NCBI GenBank assembly: GCA_903876795.1
Contig: CAIRBK010000074.1
Coordinates: forward strand, 1 to 47,002
Length of the DNA stretch: 47,002 nt
Direction of reading: 5' to 3'
Source of the DNA: an uncultured Verrucomicrobiota bacterium
GTDB lineage: Bacteria; Verrucomicrobiota; Verrucomicrobiia; Opitutales; Opitutaceae
Shown: piece after piece, positions 15,840 through 26,015 of the stretch
Numbering within the stretch: the first letter of the stretch is position 1
How the letters are laid out: each line of letters begins with the position of its first letter
The notes under the pieces: generated by a model
What the model was told of the DNA's origin: nothing
The model's input: the letters and a program-made list of their open reading frames with translations, nothing else
Databases searched by the model: none
Program-made: the position numbers and the translations under genes

Positions 15840-16445
15840 ATGCACCTGGACATTCCCGCCGGCGATTTTGCCGGCTTCATCTTCGATCTCGACGGCACGC
15901 TCATCGACACGATGCCACTCCACTATCTGGCCTGGGACGAGGCGATGCGCCGGCACGGGTTGGGGGAGGTGTTGAGTGAAGATCTGTTTTATTCTCTCGG
16001 CGGCGTGCCCACGGTGCGCGTCGCGGAGTTGATCGGGGCGCATTACGGACTCGTGATCGATCCCCGTGCCGTGGAGGAAACCAAGGAGCGGTTGTTCCTG
16101 GAGCGACTGGCCGCCTCGGGCGTGGGGCACATCAAGCCGGTGGTGGCGTTTGCGCGGAACGTGGCGCCCACGCATCCCGTGTCCATAGCCACCGGCGGGT
16201 TGCCCGAGGTGGCGTTGCCGGCCATCCGGTCGGCGGGGCTGCACGATCTTTTCCCGATCGTGGTGACGCCGCGTGACGTGGCTCCCGGGCGCGGCAAGCC
16301 CGCGCCCGACATGTTCTTGCTGGCAGCCGACAAGATGGGAGTGCCGCCGGAGCGCTGTCTGGTGTTTGAGGACGCCGAGCCCGGCATCCGCGCGGCGCTC
16401 GCCGCCGGCATGACGGTGGTGCGCGTGCCCAGCCGCGGCGTCTGA
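15840..16445 (+). CDS. HAD superfamily phosphatase (beta-phosphoglucomutase-like)
   Basis: 201 aa starting at ATG 15840. HAD motif I FDLDGTLIDTMPLHYLAW is at residues ~15-32, motif II is the Thr/Ser in SIATGGLPEV (~117), and motifs III/IV are the Lys of RGKPAPDMFLLAA and FEDAEPGIRAALAAGM. The cap domain between residues ~30 and ~95 is of the small helical type found in beta-phosphoglucomutases and 2-deoxyglucose-6-phosphatases. It probably dephosphorylates or isomerises a small sugar phosphate in the cytoplasm. It is codirectional with hisC, 46 bp upstream, but no histidinol-phosphatase signature was seen, so the pairing may be chance. Confidence 0.88.
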   Translation: MHLDIPAGDFAGFIFDLDGTLIDTMPLHYLAWDEAMRRHGLGEVLSEDLFYSLGGVPTVRVAELIGAHYGLVIDPRAVEETKERLFLERLAASGVGHIKPVVAFARNVAPTHPVSIATGGLPEVALPAIRSAGLHDLFPIVVTPRDVAPGRGKPAPDMFLLAADKMGVPPERCLVFEDAEPGIRAALAAGMTVVRVPSRGV

Positions 16446-16491
16446 CAAAAGGCTTTTGCCGCGCCGGCGGATCGGTTTGGCTCACGCCTTT

Positions 16492-17586
16492 ATGAAAATC
16501 GAAGCGCTCGCCAATCCCTCCGTCCTCAGCCAGCCGGTTTATGAGCCGGGCAAGCCGATCGAGGATGTGGCGCGCGAGCTCGGCCTTGATCCGGCGACCA
16601 TCATCAAGCTCGCCTCGAACGAAAACCCCTTCGGCCCTTCTCCGTTGGCGAAGGCCGCCGCCGTTCGCGCTCTCGACCAGGGCGAGCTGTATCCGGACGG
16701 TGGTTGCGTGGCGCTGCGGGCGAAGCTTGCCAACGCCTTTGGGCTGGACGCCTCCCGGTTCGTGATCGGCAACGGATCCAACGAACTGATCGAGTTGCTG
16801 GGCCATGTCTTTCTGAGGCCGGGCGACGAGGTGGTGATGGGCAACCCTTCGTTCGCGGTCTACAAGCTGGTGACGCTGCTTTTCGGGGCGAAGCCCGTCG
16901 AGGTGCCCTTGGTCGACCACACCCACGACCTCAAGGCGCTGGCGGCGGCGGTCACGCCGAGGACGAAGCTGATTTTTGTGCCGAGCCCGAACAACCCGAT
17001 GGGCACGGCCAACGGCGAGGCGGAGTTGCTGGCGTTTGCCCGCGGCCTGCCGGAGCACGTGGTTTTCGCCTTTGACGAGGCTTATGCGGAATATCTGGAA
17101 AATCCGCCGGACCTGCGTCCGTTGATCCGCGAGGGGCGCAAGGTCGTGTGCCTGCGCACGTTTTCCAAGATCCATGGGCTGGCCTCTCTGCGCGTGGGTT
17201 TCGGATACGCCTCGGCGGAGCTGGCGGGGCTGCTCAACCGCGTGCGTCAGCCTTTCAACGTGAACGCGGTCGGCCAGGCGGCGGCGATCGCCGCGTTGGA
17301 CGACCGCGGGTTTGTGGCCAAGTGCGCCTCGGAAAACCGCGCGGGCCTGCGCCGGTTGGAGGCTGGTTTCAAGGCCCTGGGCCTTGAGATCGTCCCCAGC
17401 GTGGCGAACTTCGTGCTCGTAAAGGTCGGCGACGGCGCGCGCGTCTTTGTCGAGCTGCAGAAGCGCGGCGTGATCGTGAGGCCGATGCGGCCCTACGGCA
17501 TGCCGGAGTGGTTGCGGGTGACCGTGGGCACGCCGGCTCAGAACGAGCGACTGCTCGCCACCCTGGCCGCCGTGCTGGGCGGCTGA
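16492..17586 (+). CDS. hisC: Histidinol-phosphate aminotransferase
   Basis: 364 aa, the family's usual size. KLASNENPFGPSP (residues ~38-50), LYPDGGC, IGNGSNELIELL, PNNPMG and FDEAYAEY are class II PLP aminotransferase/HisC motifs; the Schiff-base lysine is in TFSKIHGLASLRVGFGYA (~226). It transfers the amino group from glutamate to imidazole-acetol phosphate in histidine synthesis, and may also act on aromatic 2-oxo acids. No other his gene is in the window. Start MKIEALANPS was chosen over an upstream in-frame codon. Confidence 0.93.
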   Translation: MKIEALANPSVLSQPVYEPGKPIEDVARELGLDPATIIKLASNENPFGPSPLAKAAAVRALDQGELYPDGGCVALRAKLANAFGLDASRFVIGNGSNELIELLGHVFLRPGDEVVMGNPSFAVYKLVTLLFGAKPVEVPLVDHTHDLKALAAAVTPRTKLIFVPSPNNPMGTANGEAELLAFARGLPEHVVFAFDEAYAEYLENPPDLRPLIREGRKVVCLRTFSKIHGLASLRVGFGYASAELAGLLNRVRQPFNVNAVGQAAAIAALDDRGFVAKCASENRAGLRRLEAGFKALGLEIVPSVANFVLVKVGDGARVFVELQKRGVIVRPMRPYGMPEWLRVTVGTPAQNERLLATLAAVLGG

Positions 17587-17599
17587 GTCTCGAAACGAC

Positions 17600-17620
17600 C
17601 GCAGCCTCGGGGCGGCTGCG
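17600..17620. terminator. Hairpin after hisC
   Basis: Perfect 7-bp stem CGCAGCC/GGCTGCG with a 7-base loop, 14 bp after the hisC stop. No T-tract follows, so it may be only a weak terminator or an mRNA 3' end stabiliser. Confidence 0.4.
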
Positions 17621-17651
17621 TGCTGAGATCGCGGCTTTGTGCTGATGGTTG

Positions 17652-17670
17652 GCCCTTGTTTACCAAGGGC
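17652..17670. promoter_or_regulatory. Perfect inverted repeat upstream of the GH88 gene
   Basis: GCCCTTG (17652-17658) and CAAGGGC (17664-17670) flank TTTAC. GTTTACC within it (17658-17664) recurs at 17694-17700, just before the ATG. It lies 32 bp upstream of the GH88 gene and could be an operator. Confidence 0.35.
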
Positions 17671-17701
17671 GGGAGACGCACGCTTTTCCCATCCGTTTAC
17701 C

Positions 17702-19114
17702 ATGAAAACCGACGCCAAGCTCACCCCCGCCAAGTTGCAAAAGAAGATCGACCGCGTGTTCGCCCTCGCCGGCCAGAAGATCGACTCGATCGACCGGTCC
17801 TGGGATCCCGCCAAGGGCACGCCGGTCTTCACCGTCCAGGGCAAATACACCTCGCGCGGCTGGACCGAGTGGACGCAGGGGTTCCAGTTCGGCATGGCCT
17901 TTCTCCAATACGACGCCACCGGCGACGAGCGTTACCTGAAGCTCGGCCGCGAGAAGACCGTGAAGCTCATGGCCTCGCACGTCTCGCATGTCGGCGTGCA
18001 TGACCACGGCTTCAACAACGTCTCCACTTACGGCAACCTCCGCCGTCTGATGCTCGAGGGCAAAATCCCCCATAATCAGGACGAGCTCAACTTCACCGAA
18101 CTCGCGCTCAAGGTCTCCGGCGCCGTCCAGGCCGCCCGCCACGCCACCACCAACCAGACCGCCCCGTGGTCGCCCGTGAAGGGCTCGCCCGGCGTGACGC
18201 CTTCCGGCTACGTCTATTCGTTCAACGGACCGCAGTCGCTCTTCGCCGACACCATCCGCTCCATGCGCGCGCTGGTCGTCGCCCACCGTCTCGGCCACTC
18301 GCTGATGGGCGAGGGCGACAAGTCCATCAACCTGCTGCACCGCGCCGTCGAGCACGCCGCCACCACCGCGCGTTACAACGTGTTTTTCGGCCAGGGCCGC
18401 GACAGCTATGACGTGCGCGGCCGCGTCGCCCACGAGTCGGTCTTCAACCGCAACGACGGCCAGTTCCGCTGCCCGTCGTCCCAGCAGGGCTACTCCCCGT
18501 TCACCACCTGGACGCGCGGCGCCGCCTGGATCATCTGCGGCTACGCCGAGCAGCTTGAGTTCCTCGACACCGTCGCCGACGCCGAACTGGCCGCCGTCGG
18601 CGGCCGCCGCGCCGTGACCGACCTCTTCCTGGAGACCGCGCTGGCCACCAGCGACTACTACATCGACGGCTACTCGGCCAAGGACGGCGTTCCCTACTGG
18701 GACAGCGCCGCGCTGAACTGGGCCGCTCTCGGCGACATCACCAAGAAGGACGCCGACCCGTTCAACGCCTACGAGCCGGTCGACAGCTCCGCCGCCGCCA
18801 TCGCCGCGCAGGGTTTCCTCCGTCTCGGCCAATGGCTCGCCGCCAAGGGCCGCAAAACCGAGGCCGCCCGCTACACCCAGGCCGGCCTCACCGTCGCGGG
18901 CACGCTCTTCTCCGACGCCTACCTCTCCGCCGATCCCAAGCACCAGGGCCTGCTGCTCCACAGTGTCTATCACCGTCCCAATGGCTGGGACCATATCCCG
19001 AAGGGCCGGAAGGTCCCCTGCGGCGAGTCTTCGATGTGGGGCGACTACCACGCGATGGAACTCGCGCTCCTCATCAAGCGCATGGCCGAGGGCAAGTATC
19101 TGACGTTCTTCTGA
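17702..19114 (+). CDS. Glycoside hydrolase family 88 (unsaturated glucuronyl/rhamnogalacturonyl hydrolase)
   Basis: 470 aa, without an obvious signal peptide. The (alpha/alpha)6-barrel family is recognised by WTEWTQGFQFGMAFLQYD, GVHDHGFNNVSTYGNL (conserved Asp near residue 102), the central DGQFRCPSS region, TTWTRGAAWIICGYAEQ and the C-terminal ESSMWGDYHAMEL. GH88 enzymes hydrate the 4,5-unsaturated uronyl residue left by polysaccharide lyases and so release the neighbouring sugar, often rhamnose. That would feed the rhamnose pathway 3-10 kb upstream, although the gene has its own upstream region. Secretion by an unclassified route or cytoplasmic action on imported disaccharides are both possible; the latter is commoner. 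Confidence 0.85.
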   Translation: MKTDAKLTPAKLQKKIDRVFALAGQKIDSIDRSWDPAKGTPVFTVQGKYTSRGWTEWTQGFQFGMAFLQYDATGDERYLKLGREKTVKLMASHVSHVGVHDHGFNNVSTYGNLRRLMLEGKIPHNQDELNFTELALKVSGAVQAARHATTNQTAPWSPVKGSPGVTPSGYVYSFNGPQSLFADTIRSMRALVVAHRLGHSLMGEGDKSINLLHRAVEHAATTARYNVFFGQGRDSYDVRGRVAHESVFNRNDGQFRCPSSQQGYSPFTTWTRGAAWIICGYAEQLEFLDTVADAELAAVGGRRAVTDLFLETALATSDYYIDGYSAKDGVPYWDSAALNWAALGDITKKDADPFNAYEPVDSSAAAIAAQGFLRLGQWLAAKGRKTEAARYTQAGLTVAGTLFSDAYLSADPKHQGLLLHSVYHRPNGWDHIPKGRKVPCGESSMWGDYHAMELALLIKRMAEGKYLTFF

Positions 19115-19198
19115 ACCGGCCCTTCCGGGGGTTTCCCGCAACCTCGCCCGGTCCGATGACCGGTGCGGACGTTTGCCTTTCCCGTGAATCGGAGCGCG

Positions 19199-20197
19199 TC
19201 ACTCGCGCTTTAATTCGCGCGTCATCAGCGCCGTGAGCGCATCGGCCGGCGGTTTGCCGGCGTAGAGGATGCTGTGGATCTCGCCTAGGATCGGCGCGTC
19301 TATGCCGCGCTCCCGGCAGAGACCGTGAAACGATTCCGTCGTGCGATAACCCTCGACCACGGATTTGCTTGAGGCGATGAGGTCGGCCGCCCGGGCGCCT
19401 TCGCCGAGCCGCTGGCCGAAGGTGCGGTTGCGGCTCCACGCGCCGGTGGAGGTCGCCACCAGGTCGCCGAAACCGCCGAGTCCGAAGAAGGTTTCGGTCT
19501 TGGCCCCGAGCGCCACGCCCACGCGCACCATCTCGGCCAGCGCCCGGGTGAGCAGGGCGGCCTTGGTGTTGTCGCCCAGCTTGAGCCCGTCCGAACAGCC
19601 GGCGGCGATGGCATAGACGTTTTTGAGCGCGCCGCCCAGCTCCACGCCGGCCACGTCGGCGCTTGTGTAAACACGCAGAGTCGGCCCGCTCAGCGCGGCC
19701 TGCACTCCGGGGAGAAACGCGCCGGCACCGGTCGCGGCGAGCACCATCGCGGCGGGTTTGCCGAGGGCGACCTCGGCGGCGTTGGTCGGTCCGCTGAGCG
19801 AACCGGCGGCGAAGTGCGGCAGCACGGCGGTGATGACTTCGCTCGGACGCAGGTGCGTGCCGAGTTCGAGGCCCTTGGCGAGCGAGACGATCAGTTTGAG
19901 TTGCGTGGCCAGCCCGAGACCGGCCTTCACGCGCTCGCACGTCTCGCGCAGCGACTGCGACGGACAGGCCAGCAGGACGACCTCGGCCTCCATCAGCACG
20001 GGGGCGAGTTCATGCCCGATCTGGATGCTCGGGGGCAGCCTGAAGCCCGGCAGGTGGTCGGCGTTTTCCCGGGTGGAGGCGATGGCCAGCGCCTGCTCGA
20101 AACGCCTGGGCACCAGCGTGACGGTGTGGTTGAGCCGCGACAGGTGGATGGCGAAAGCCGTGCCCCAGGCGCCGGCGCCGACGATGACGAAATTCAT
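19199..20197 (-). CDS. gpsA: Glycerol-3-phosphate dehydrogenase [NAD(P)+]
   Basis: 332 aa. N-terminal dinucleotide-binding motif VGAGAWGTAFAIHL, VSLAKGLELGT (residues ~108-118), SGPTNAAEVA (usually SGPSFA.EV), and the catalytic lysine in ELGGALKNVYAIAAG (~190). C-terminal GLGGFGDLVATSTGAWSRN is the GpsA substrate region. It reduces DHAP to sn-glycerol-3-phosphate for phospholipid synthesis. A full copy of the ~175-bp palindromic element begins 12 bp upstream of the start codon, so the native 5' region has been displaced or is read through the element. Confidence 0.94.
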   Translation of the reverse strand: MNFVIVGAGAWGTAFAIHLSRLNHTVTLVPRRFEQALAIASTRENADHLPGFRLPPSIQIGHELAPVLMEAEVVLLACPSQSLRETCERVKAGLGLATQLKLIVSLAKGLELGTHLRPSEVITAVLPHFAAGSLSGPTNAAEVALGKPAAMVLAATGAGAFLPGVQAALSGPTLRVYTSADVAGVELGGALKNVYAIAAGCSDGLKLGDNTKAALLTRALAEMVRVGVALGAKTETFFGLGGFGDLVATSTGAWSRNRTFGQRLGEGARAADLIASSKSVVEGYRTTESFHGLCRERGIDAPILGEIHSILYAGKPPADALTALMTRELKRE

Positions 20198-20208
20198 GTT
20201 CGTTGGAT

Positions 20209-20384
20209 TAGGGTGTGTTTCTGAAATAACTCCGGTCGTCCAACTCTGCGAGTGAGAGGATAAGAAGACTGGGCCGGCGGTGCCCTCGACGGCACGACCC
20301 GCCGGGTCGCCTCCGTCTCGGTCGCCTTGGCCAAGCCCGCTTCGCCTCTCGCGCCGACCCGATTTATTTGAGAAACAAACCCTA
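20209..20384 (+). repeat. Full copy B of the ~175-bp palindromic element
   Basis: Terminal inverted repeats TAGGGTGTGTTTCTG.AATAA and its counterpart ending GAAACAAACCCTA match at 19 of 21 positions. The interior contains CGAGTGAGAGGA facing TTCGCCTCTCGCG, and a central ACGACCCGCCGGGTCG palindrome. The whole 176 bp can fold as a single long hairpin. It lies between the lysA stop and the gpsA start (both leftward). Confidence 0.85.
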
Positions 20385-20476
20385 GCCGGTGAAACCCGCC
20401 GGACACACGGAAAAAGAAACCGCCCGGATGCGGCTGAACCCTCCGCCGGACCGGCGGGCGCCCGGGCGGAGGGCGG

Positions 20477-21781
20477 TCACTTGAGGAACGCCGGGATTTT
20501 CTCGTTGGCGATCTGCTGCTCGAAGGTTTCCCGGGCGTTTATCAGCTCGAAAGTCGCGCCCTTGACCAGCACCTCGGCGGCGAGGTTGCGGGTGTTGTAG
20601 CGGCTGGCCATCGAGAACCCGTAGGCGCCGGCGCTCATGAAGGCGATGTATTCGCCCTCGCCGACCTCCTGCAGCGGGCGCTGCTTGGCGAAGCAGTCGC
20701 CGCTTTCGCAGATCGGGCCGACGACGTCGGCGGTCATGGCGCGGCGGGTGGTGTCGCGCAGCAGCGGCACGATCTCGTGGTAACTGTCATACATTGCCGG
20801 GCGGGCGAGGTCGTTCATGGCCGCGTCGACGATGAGGAAGTTGCGGCCTTCGCCGCGCTTGAGGTATTCGACGCGCGAGAGGAGCACGCCGGCGTTGCCC
20901 ACCAGGTTGCGTCCGGGTTCGAGCAGGATTTTCAGGCCGAGCGGCTTGAGCAGCGGAGCGAGCGCGGCGCCGTAGGCCTCGGGCGTGATCGGGCGGGTCT
21001 CGGCGGGCTGGGCGTCCCACCAGGCCTGCTGGCCGCTGGCGAGCGCATCCTGGTAGACGATGCCGATGCCGCCGCCGATGGAGAAATAGGTGATGCCATA
21101 CTTGGCCTTCAACTCCTCGACAAAGGGCACGACCTTGGTGACCGCCTCGACAAACGGCGACACGCTGGTGAGCTGCGAGCCGATGTGCATCTGCACGCCT
21201 TTGATGAAGATGTTCGGGTATTTGGCCGCGGCCTCGTAGGCGGCGCCGGCGTATTTGAGGGGGATGCCGAATTTGTTTTCCGACTTGCCGGTGGTGATTT
21301 TGGCGTGGGTTTTGGCGTCAACGTCGGGGTTGATGCGGATGGCGATGGGAGCTTTCACGCCGAGCCGGCCGGCAGTGTGGTTGATGCGGGCGATCTCGGG
21401 CTCGCTCTCCACATGGAAGGCGAAAATCCCGTTTTCCAAGGCGAGCTGGATCTCGGCCTCGGTCTTGCCCACGCCCGCGAACACGCTGCGTTTCACGTCG
21501 GCACCGGCGGCCAGCACCCGGCGGATTTCGCCGCCGCTCACCAGGTCGAAGCCCGCGCCCAGGTTCGCAAAGTGACGCAGGATCGCGATGTTGGAATTGG
21601 CCTTCTGCGCGAAACAGATCTGCAAATCGACCCCCGCCAGGCCCTTGGCCAGCCGGTTGTAGGTGTCGGCGAGCGTGCCGGCGCTGTAAACGTAGGTCGG
21701 CGTTCCGTAGAGGCGGGCGATCTCGGCGAGATCAACGGATTCGCAGTGGAGGTTTGAGCCGACGTAGTGGAAGTGGTGCAT
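20477..21781 (-). CDS. lysA: Diaminopimelate decarboxylase
   Basis: 434 aa. Fold-type III PLP enzyme: Schiff-base lysine in CFAQKANSNIAILRHF (residue ~58), phosphate-binding GGGIGIVYQD, EPGRNLVGNAGVLLSRV, the catalytic cysteine in ICESGDCFAK (~358) and GAYGFSMASRYN. It makes L-lysine from meso-diaminopimelate; lysine is the substrate of the KamA enzyme elsewhere in the window. It is a single gene with the promoter presumably in the 21782-22295 gap. A palindromic element lies 92 bp downstream. Confidence 0.95.
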   Translation of the reverse strand: MHHFHYVGSNLHCESVDLAEIARLYGTPTYVYSAGTLADTYNRLAKGLAGVDLQICFAQKANSNIAILRHFANLGAGFDLVSGGEIRRVLAAGADVKRSVFAGVGKTEAEIQLALENGIFAFHVESEPEIARINHTAGRLGVKAPIAIRINPDVDAKTHAKITTGKSENKFGIPLKYAGAAYEAAAKYPNIFIKGVQMHIGSQLTSVSPFVEAVTKVVPFVEELKAKYGITYFSIGGGIGIVYQDALASGQQAWWDAQPAETRPITPEAYGAALAPLLKPLGLKILLEPGRNLVGNAGVLLSRVEYLKRGEGRNFLIVDAAMNDLARPAMYDSYHEIVPLLRDTTRRAMTADVVGPICESGDCFAKQRPLQEVGEGEYIAFMSAGAYGFSMASRYNTRNLAAEVLVKGATFELINARETFEQQIANEKIPAFLK

Positions 21782-22295
21782 GGCGATCTGGATGTGTGAA
21801 CGGGCGAAGTTGCCCGCTCATCCGGGCGAAAACCACTCAAATTTTACCGGCCCGGGGTCTGTTTTCAGGCAGGGCGGCGGCGGTTGAAAAATATCCATGA
21901 AACTCCCGCCTCGGTGGACTTCTCCCTTGAGCTTGGCGGTGGTTTTTCGTTCGTGGGAATGTGCTTCGTTCCCTGCACCGTCTCCTGATCACGTTGAGAT
22001 TTCCGACCTTTGTCCGCGGGTTGGGGCGGGAGAACTGCGGGGGTACGCCGGTGCATAACGCCAAGTTCGCCAGCTTCATGTCGGTCCAGGGCTGCGGACG
22101 CCGCCGGCATCCTGATCGCCACGACCGTCGCCTGCGCAGGCAGAAATTCACACGCACGTTTGCCTTTTTGTGCGCCGTGCTGGGTGCCGCGTGGGTCGCG
22201 CTGGAGAGCGCCAAGGCCTTCTCGCTTTTTTGAGGCCGCCAAAAGTTGCGTCTGCGGGTTTGCGCCCGTCGGGCGAACGCCTTTTGTTCGCCGTC
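21782..22295. other. 514-bp gap between divergent lysA and lipoprotein genes; possible structured RNA
   Basis: No open frame here has recognisable homology or a believable start; frames of 70-90 codons exist on both strands but have unusual composition. Several complementary segments were seen: GGGAA/TTCCC around 21955-21973, TGCACCG (~21976) with CGGTGCA (~22049), CCGACC with GGTTGG, and CTCC with GGGAG nested between. Together they would form a long imperfect stem with an asymmetric bulge on the plus strand. No SRP, tmRNA, RNase P or riboswitch signature was found; a 6S-like RNA is only a guess. A perfect hairpin (22272-22278 with 22286-22292) lies just before ATG 22296. Confidence 0.3.
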
Positions 22296-22733
22296 ATGCG
22301 CTCTCCGCTTCTTTTTCTTGGTTTGGTCCTGTCCCTTGGGTTGGCCGGTTGCTCGACGCCTCCCGAGGCCCGTCTGGAACGCCCCGCGCTGCGGGTGGTT
22401 TCGCTCGACGCGGGCGATGGCAAGCTCGCTTTGCGTTACATCAATCCCAACAACGTGCCCCTCGTCGTGAACAATTCGACCCACGTCCTTTCTCTGGACG
22501 GCCAGCACATCGGCCGCATCAAGGAAAAGGAGCCCATCGGCATGCCGCCGATCGGCGAGATCGTGCACACGGTCGCCCTGCCTCCCGAAATCGCCAAGGG
22601 CGCGCGCGACTACCTCGCCGCCCATCCCGGCCGGGTGCGCGCCACCGTCGAGAGCAAGCTCGAGGTTTTACTGTATGACGATGAGACCGTGACCCTCAAA
22701 AGCTCGGGCGGCGGCACGGTTGGCGAGCCCTGA
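22296..22733 (+). CDS. LEA type 2 family lipoprotein
   Basis: 145 aa. Signal peptide with lipobox LGLAGC, so the mature N-terminus is Cys ~21 and the protein is lipid-anchored. The body reads like an LEA14/WHy beta-sandwich: a short segment LALRYINPNNVPLVVNNSTHVLSLDG, then HTVALPPEIAKG and VESKLEVLLYDDETVTLKS. Such bacterial proteins are periplasmic and linked to desiccation or envelope stress, but a role is unproven. ATG 22296 follows a perfect hairpin (22272-22292) that occupies the ribosome-binding region and may limit translation. The longer frame upstream of it has no signal peptide and was rejected. Confidence 0.78.
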   Translation: MRSPLLFLGLVLSLGLAGCSTPPEARLERPALRVVSLDAGDGKLALRYINPNNVPLVVNNSTHVLSLDGQHIGRIKEKEPIGMPPIGEIVHTVALPPEIAKGARDYLAAHPGRVRATVESKLEVLLYDDETVTLKSSGGGTVGEP

Positions 22734-22757
22734 TCCCGTCCCGGTTTGCGCAGGAGG

Positions 22758-22795
22758 TTGAACCGAAACCCTCCGGGAGAGGGTTTCAGGTTCAA
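22758..22795. terminator. Bidirectional hairpin between convergent genes
   Basis: TTGAACC.AAACCCTC (22758-22773) pairs with GAGGGTTT..GGTTCAA (22779-22795) around a CGGGA loop: 15 pairs with a small bulge. It overlaps the slyX stop codon and follows the lipoprotein gene by 24 bp. There is no strong T-tract. Confidence 0.6.
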
Positions 22796-22995
22796 TAGTG
22801 CGGCGGGCGTTCGTCGGTCGTATTGACCTCGGCCGTCGTCGGCTGCGTGTCGGCGCGATGCCTGAGACGGCCAATCTCCGCTTTGAGCCGGTCGATCTGC
22901 CCGGCCATCTCCAGCATGGCCTTGTCCTGCTCCGTCACATGGCGCTGCAACCAGGCCAGCCGCTCCTCCAGACGGTCAATGCGCTCGTTCGACAT
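22792..22995 (-). CDS. slyX: SlyX family protein
   Basis: 67 aa. Almost entirely coiled coil: RIDRLEERLAWLQRHV, then QDKAMLEMAGQIDRLKAEIGRL, ending in RPPHY, the conserved SlyX C-terminus. SlyX is a small cytoplasmic protein of unknown function that neighbours slyD in E. coli. Here it overlaps the 3' end of the response-regulator gene by 20 bp on the same strand, so the two are probably translated together. Its stop codon lies in a strong hairpin. Confidence 0.85.
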   Translation of the reverse strand: MSNERIDRLEERLAWLQRHVTEQDKAMLEMAGQIDRLKAEIGRLRHRADTQPTTAEVNTTDERPPHY

Positions 22996-23599
22996 GCGGC
23001 TTGGAGGGGGCTATCGCGCCGGATGAAGTTCCATCGGCGCGCAGTTTGGCCAGCTCGGGGACGACCACGCTCTGGTAGCAGTCGGGGCATACGGAATGGC
23101 TGAAATCCGTGCCGGTGCGTTCGTTGATGTAACTCTCGATCTGCTGCCAGTAGTTGTGGTCGTCGCGGATCTTTTTGCAGTAGCCGCAGATGGGGAGGAA
23201 GGCTTCCAGTTGGCGCACTTCCGTCGCGTAACGCAGGATACGCTCGGCCACGCGGAGACGCATCCAGATTTCCTGTGGGTCGATGGGCTTGGTGAGGAAG
23301 TCGTCCACGCCGGCCTCGATGGCCTCGCGCTGGTTTTCCACGTCGGCCTCGCGGCCGGTGAGCAAGATGAAGTAAACGTAGTCGGCGCCGACGCGATTGC
23401 GCACCGCGCGGCAAAGCCCGAGGCCGTCGAGCTCGGGCATCATCCAGTCGCTCACGATCAGCCGCACCGGCTCACGGGCGAGAATCTTCAGGGCTTCGTT
23501 GCCATCCCTGGCTTCGAGGACTTCGTGGCCGTGGCGCAGCAGCACTTGTCTGAGAATGGCGCGGGCCACGTTGTCGTCTTCTACGGCTAGGATTTTCAC
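22976..23599 (-). CDS. Response regulator with C-terminal two-CxxC (zinc-binding-like) domain
   Basis: 207 aa from a GTG start giving VKILAVEDDNVARAIL; the only upstream ATG adds 31 residues unlike any receiver. The receiver domain (1-~120) has the acidic pair EDD, the phosphorylatable Asp in IVSDWMMPELDG (residue ~53), LLTG and the Lys of FLTKPID (~103). After a helical linker the output region has ICGYCKKIRDDHNYWQQIE and VCPDCYQ, two CxxC pairs ~31 residues apart, a module common behind receivers and PAS domains. No DNA-binding or enzyme output domain is present. No histidine kinase is adjacent. Confidence 0.85.
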   Translation of the reverse strand: MKILAVEDDNVARAILRQVLLRHGHEVLEARDGNEALKILAREPVRLIVSDWMMPELDGLGLCRAVRNRVGADYVYFILLTGREADVENQREAIEAGVDDFLTKPIDPQEIWMRLRVAERILRYATEVRQLEAFLPICGYCKKIRDDHNYWQQIESYINERTGTDFSHSVCPDCYQSVVVPELAKLRADGTSSGAIAPSKPHVERAH

Positions 23600-23688
23600 G
23601 AGAGGCGGGAGGTGCTCTTGAAATAACTTTGAGATTCCTGATGTCGAGAAGTCTATGGATTTGCGACCGCTCCCGCAGGCCCCCGGTT

Positions 23689-25857
<2,169 letters not shown>

Positions 25858-26015
25858 GTTGATGGCGCAGATTACACCGAGTGCGCAGTCCGCGCCAAGA
25901 CCCGCGTCGCCTCCCCAACCAATCAGCCCAAAAACCCGCAGGTCGCCATAATGTAACATTACTGAACCGGCACAACGTTGCCCGCGGCCGCTATCGAACT
26001 CAGCTTGCAGATTTT

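Noticed and set aside
20209-20384. Palindromic element considered as an insertion sequence or attachment site
   Set aside because: Too short for a transposase, no integrase or tRNA nearby, and no clear target duplication could be seen by eye.
21782-21840. Lysine riboswitch before lysA
   Set aside because: The leader shows no L-box core motifs and no terminator/antiterminator pair close to the start.
21961-22233. 90-codon frame in the lysA-lipoprotein gap
   Set aside because: Arg/Cys-rich translation, no ribosome-binding site or homology; the region looks more like structured RNA or spacer.
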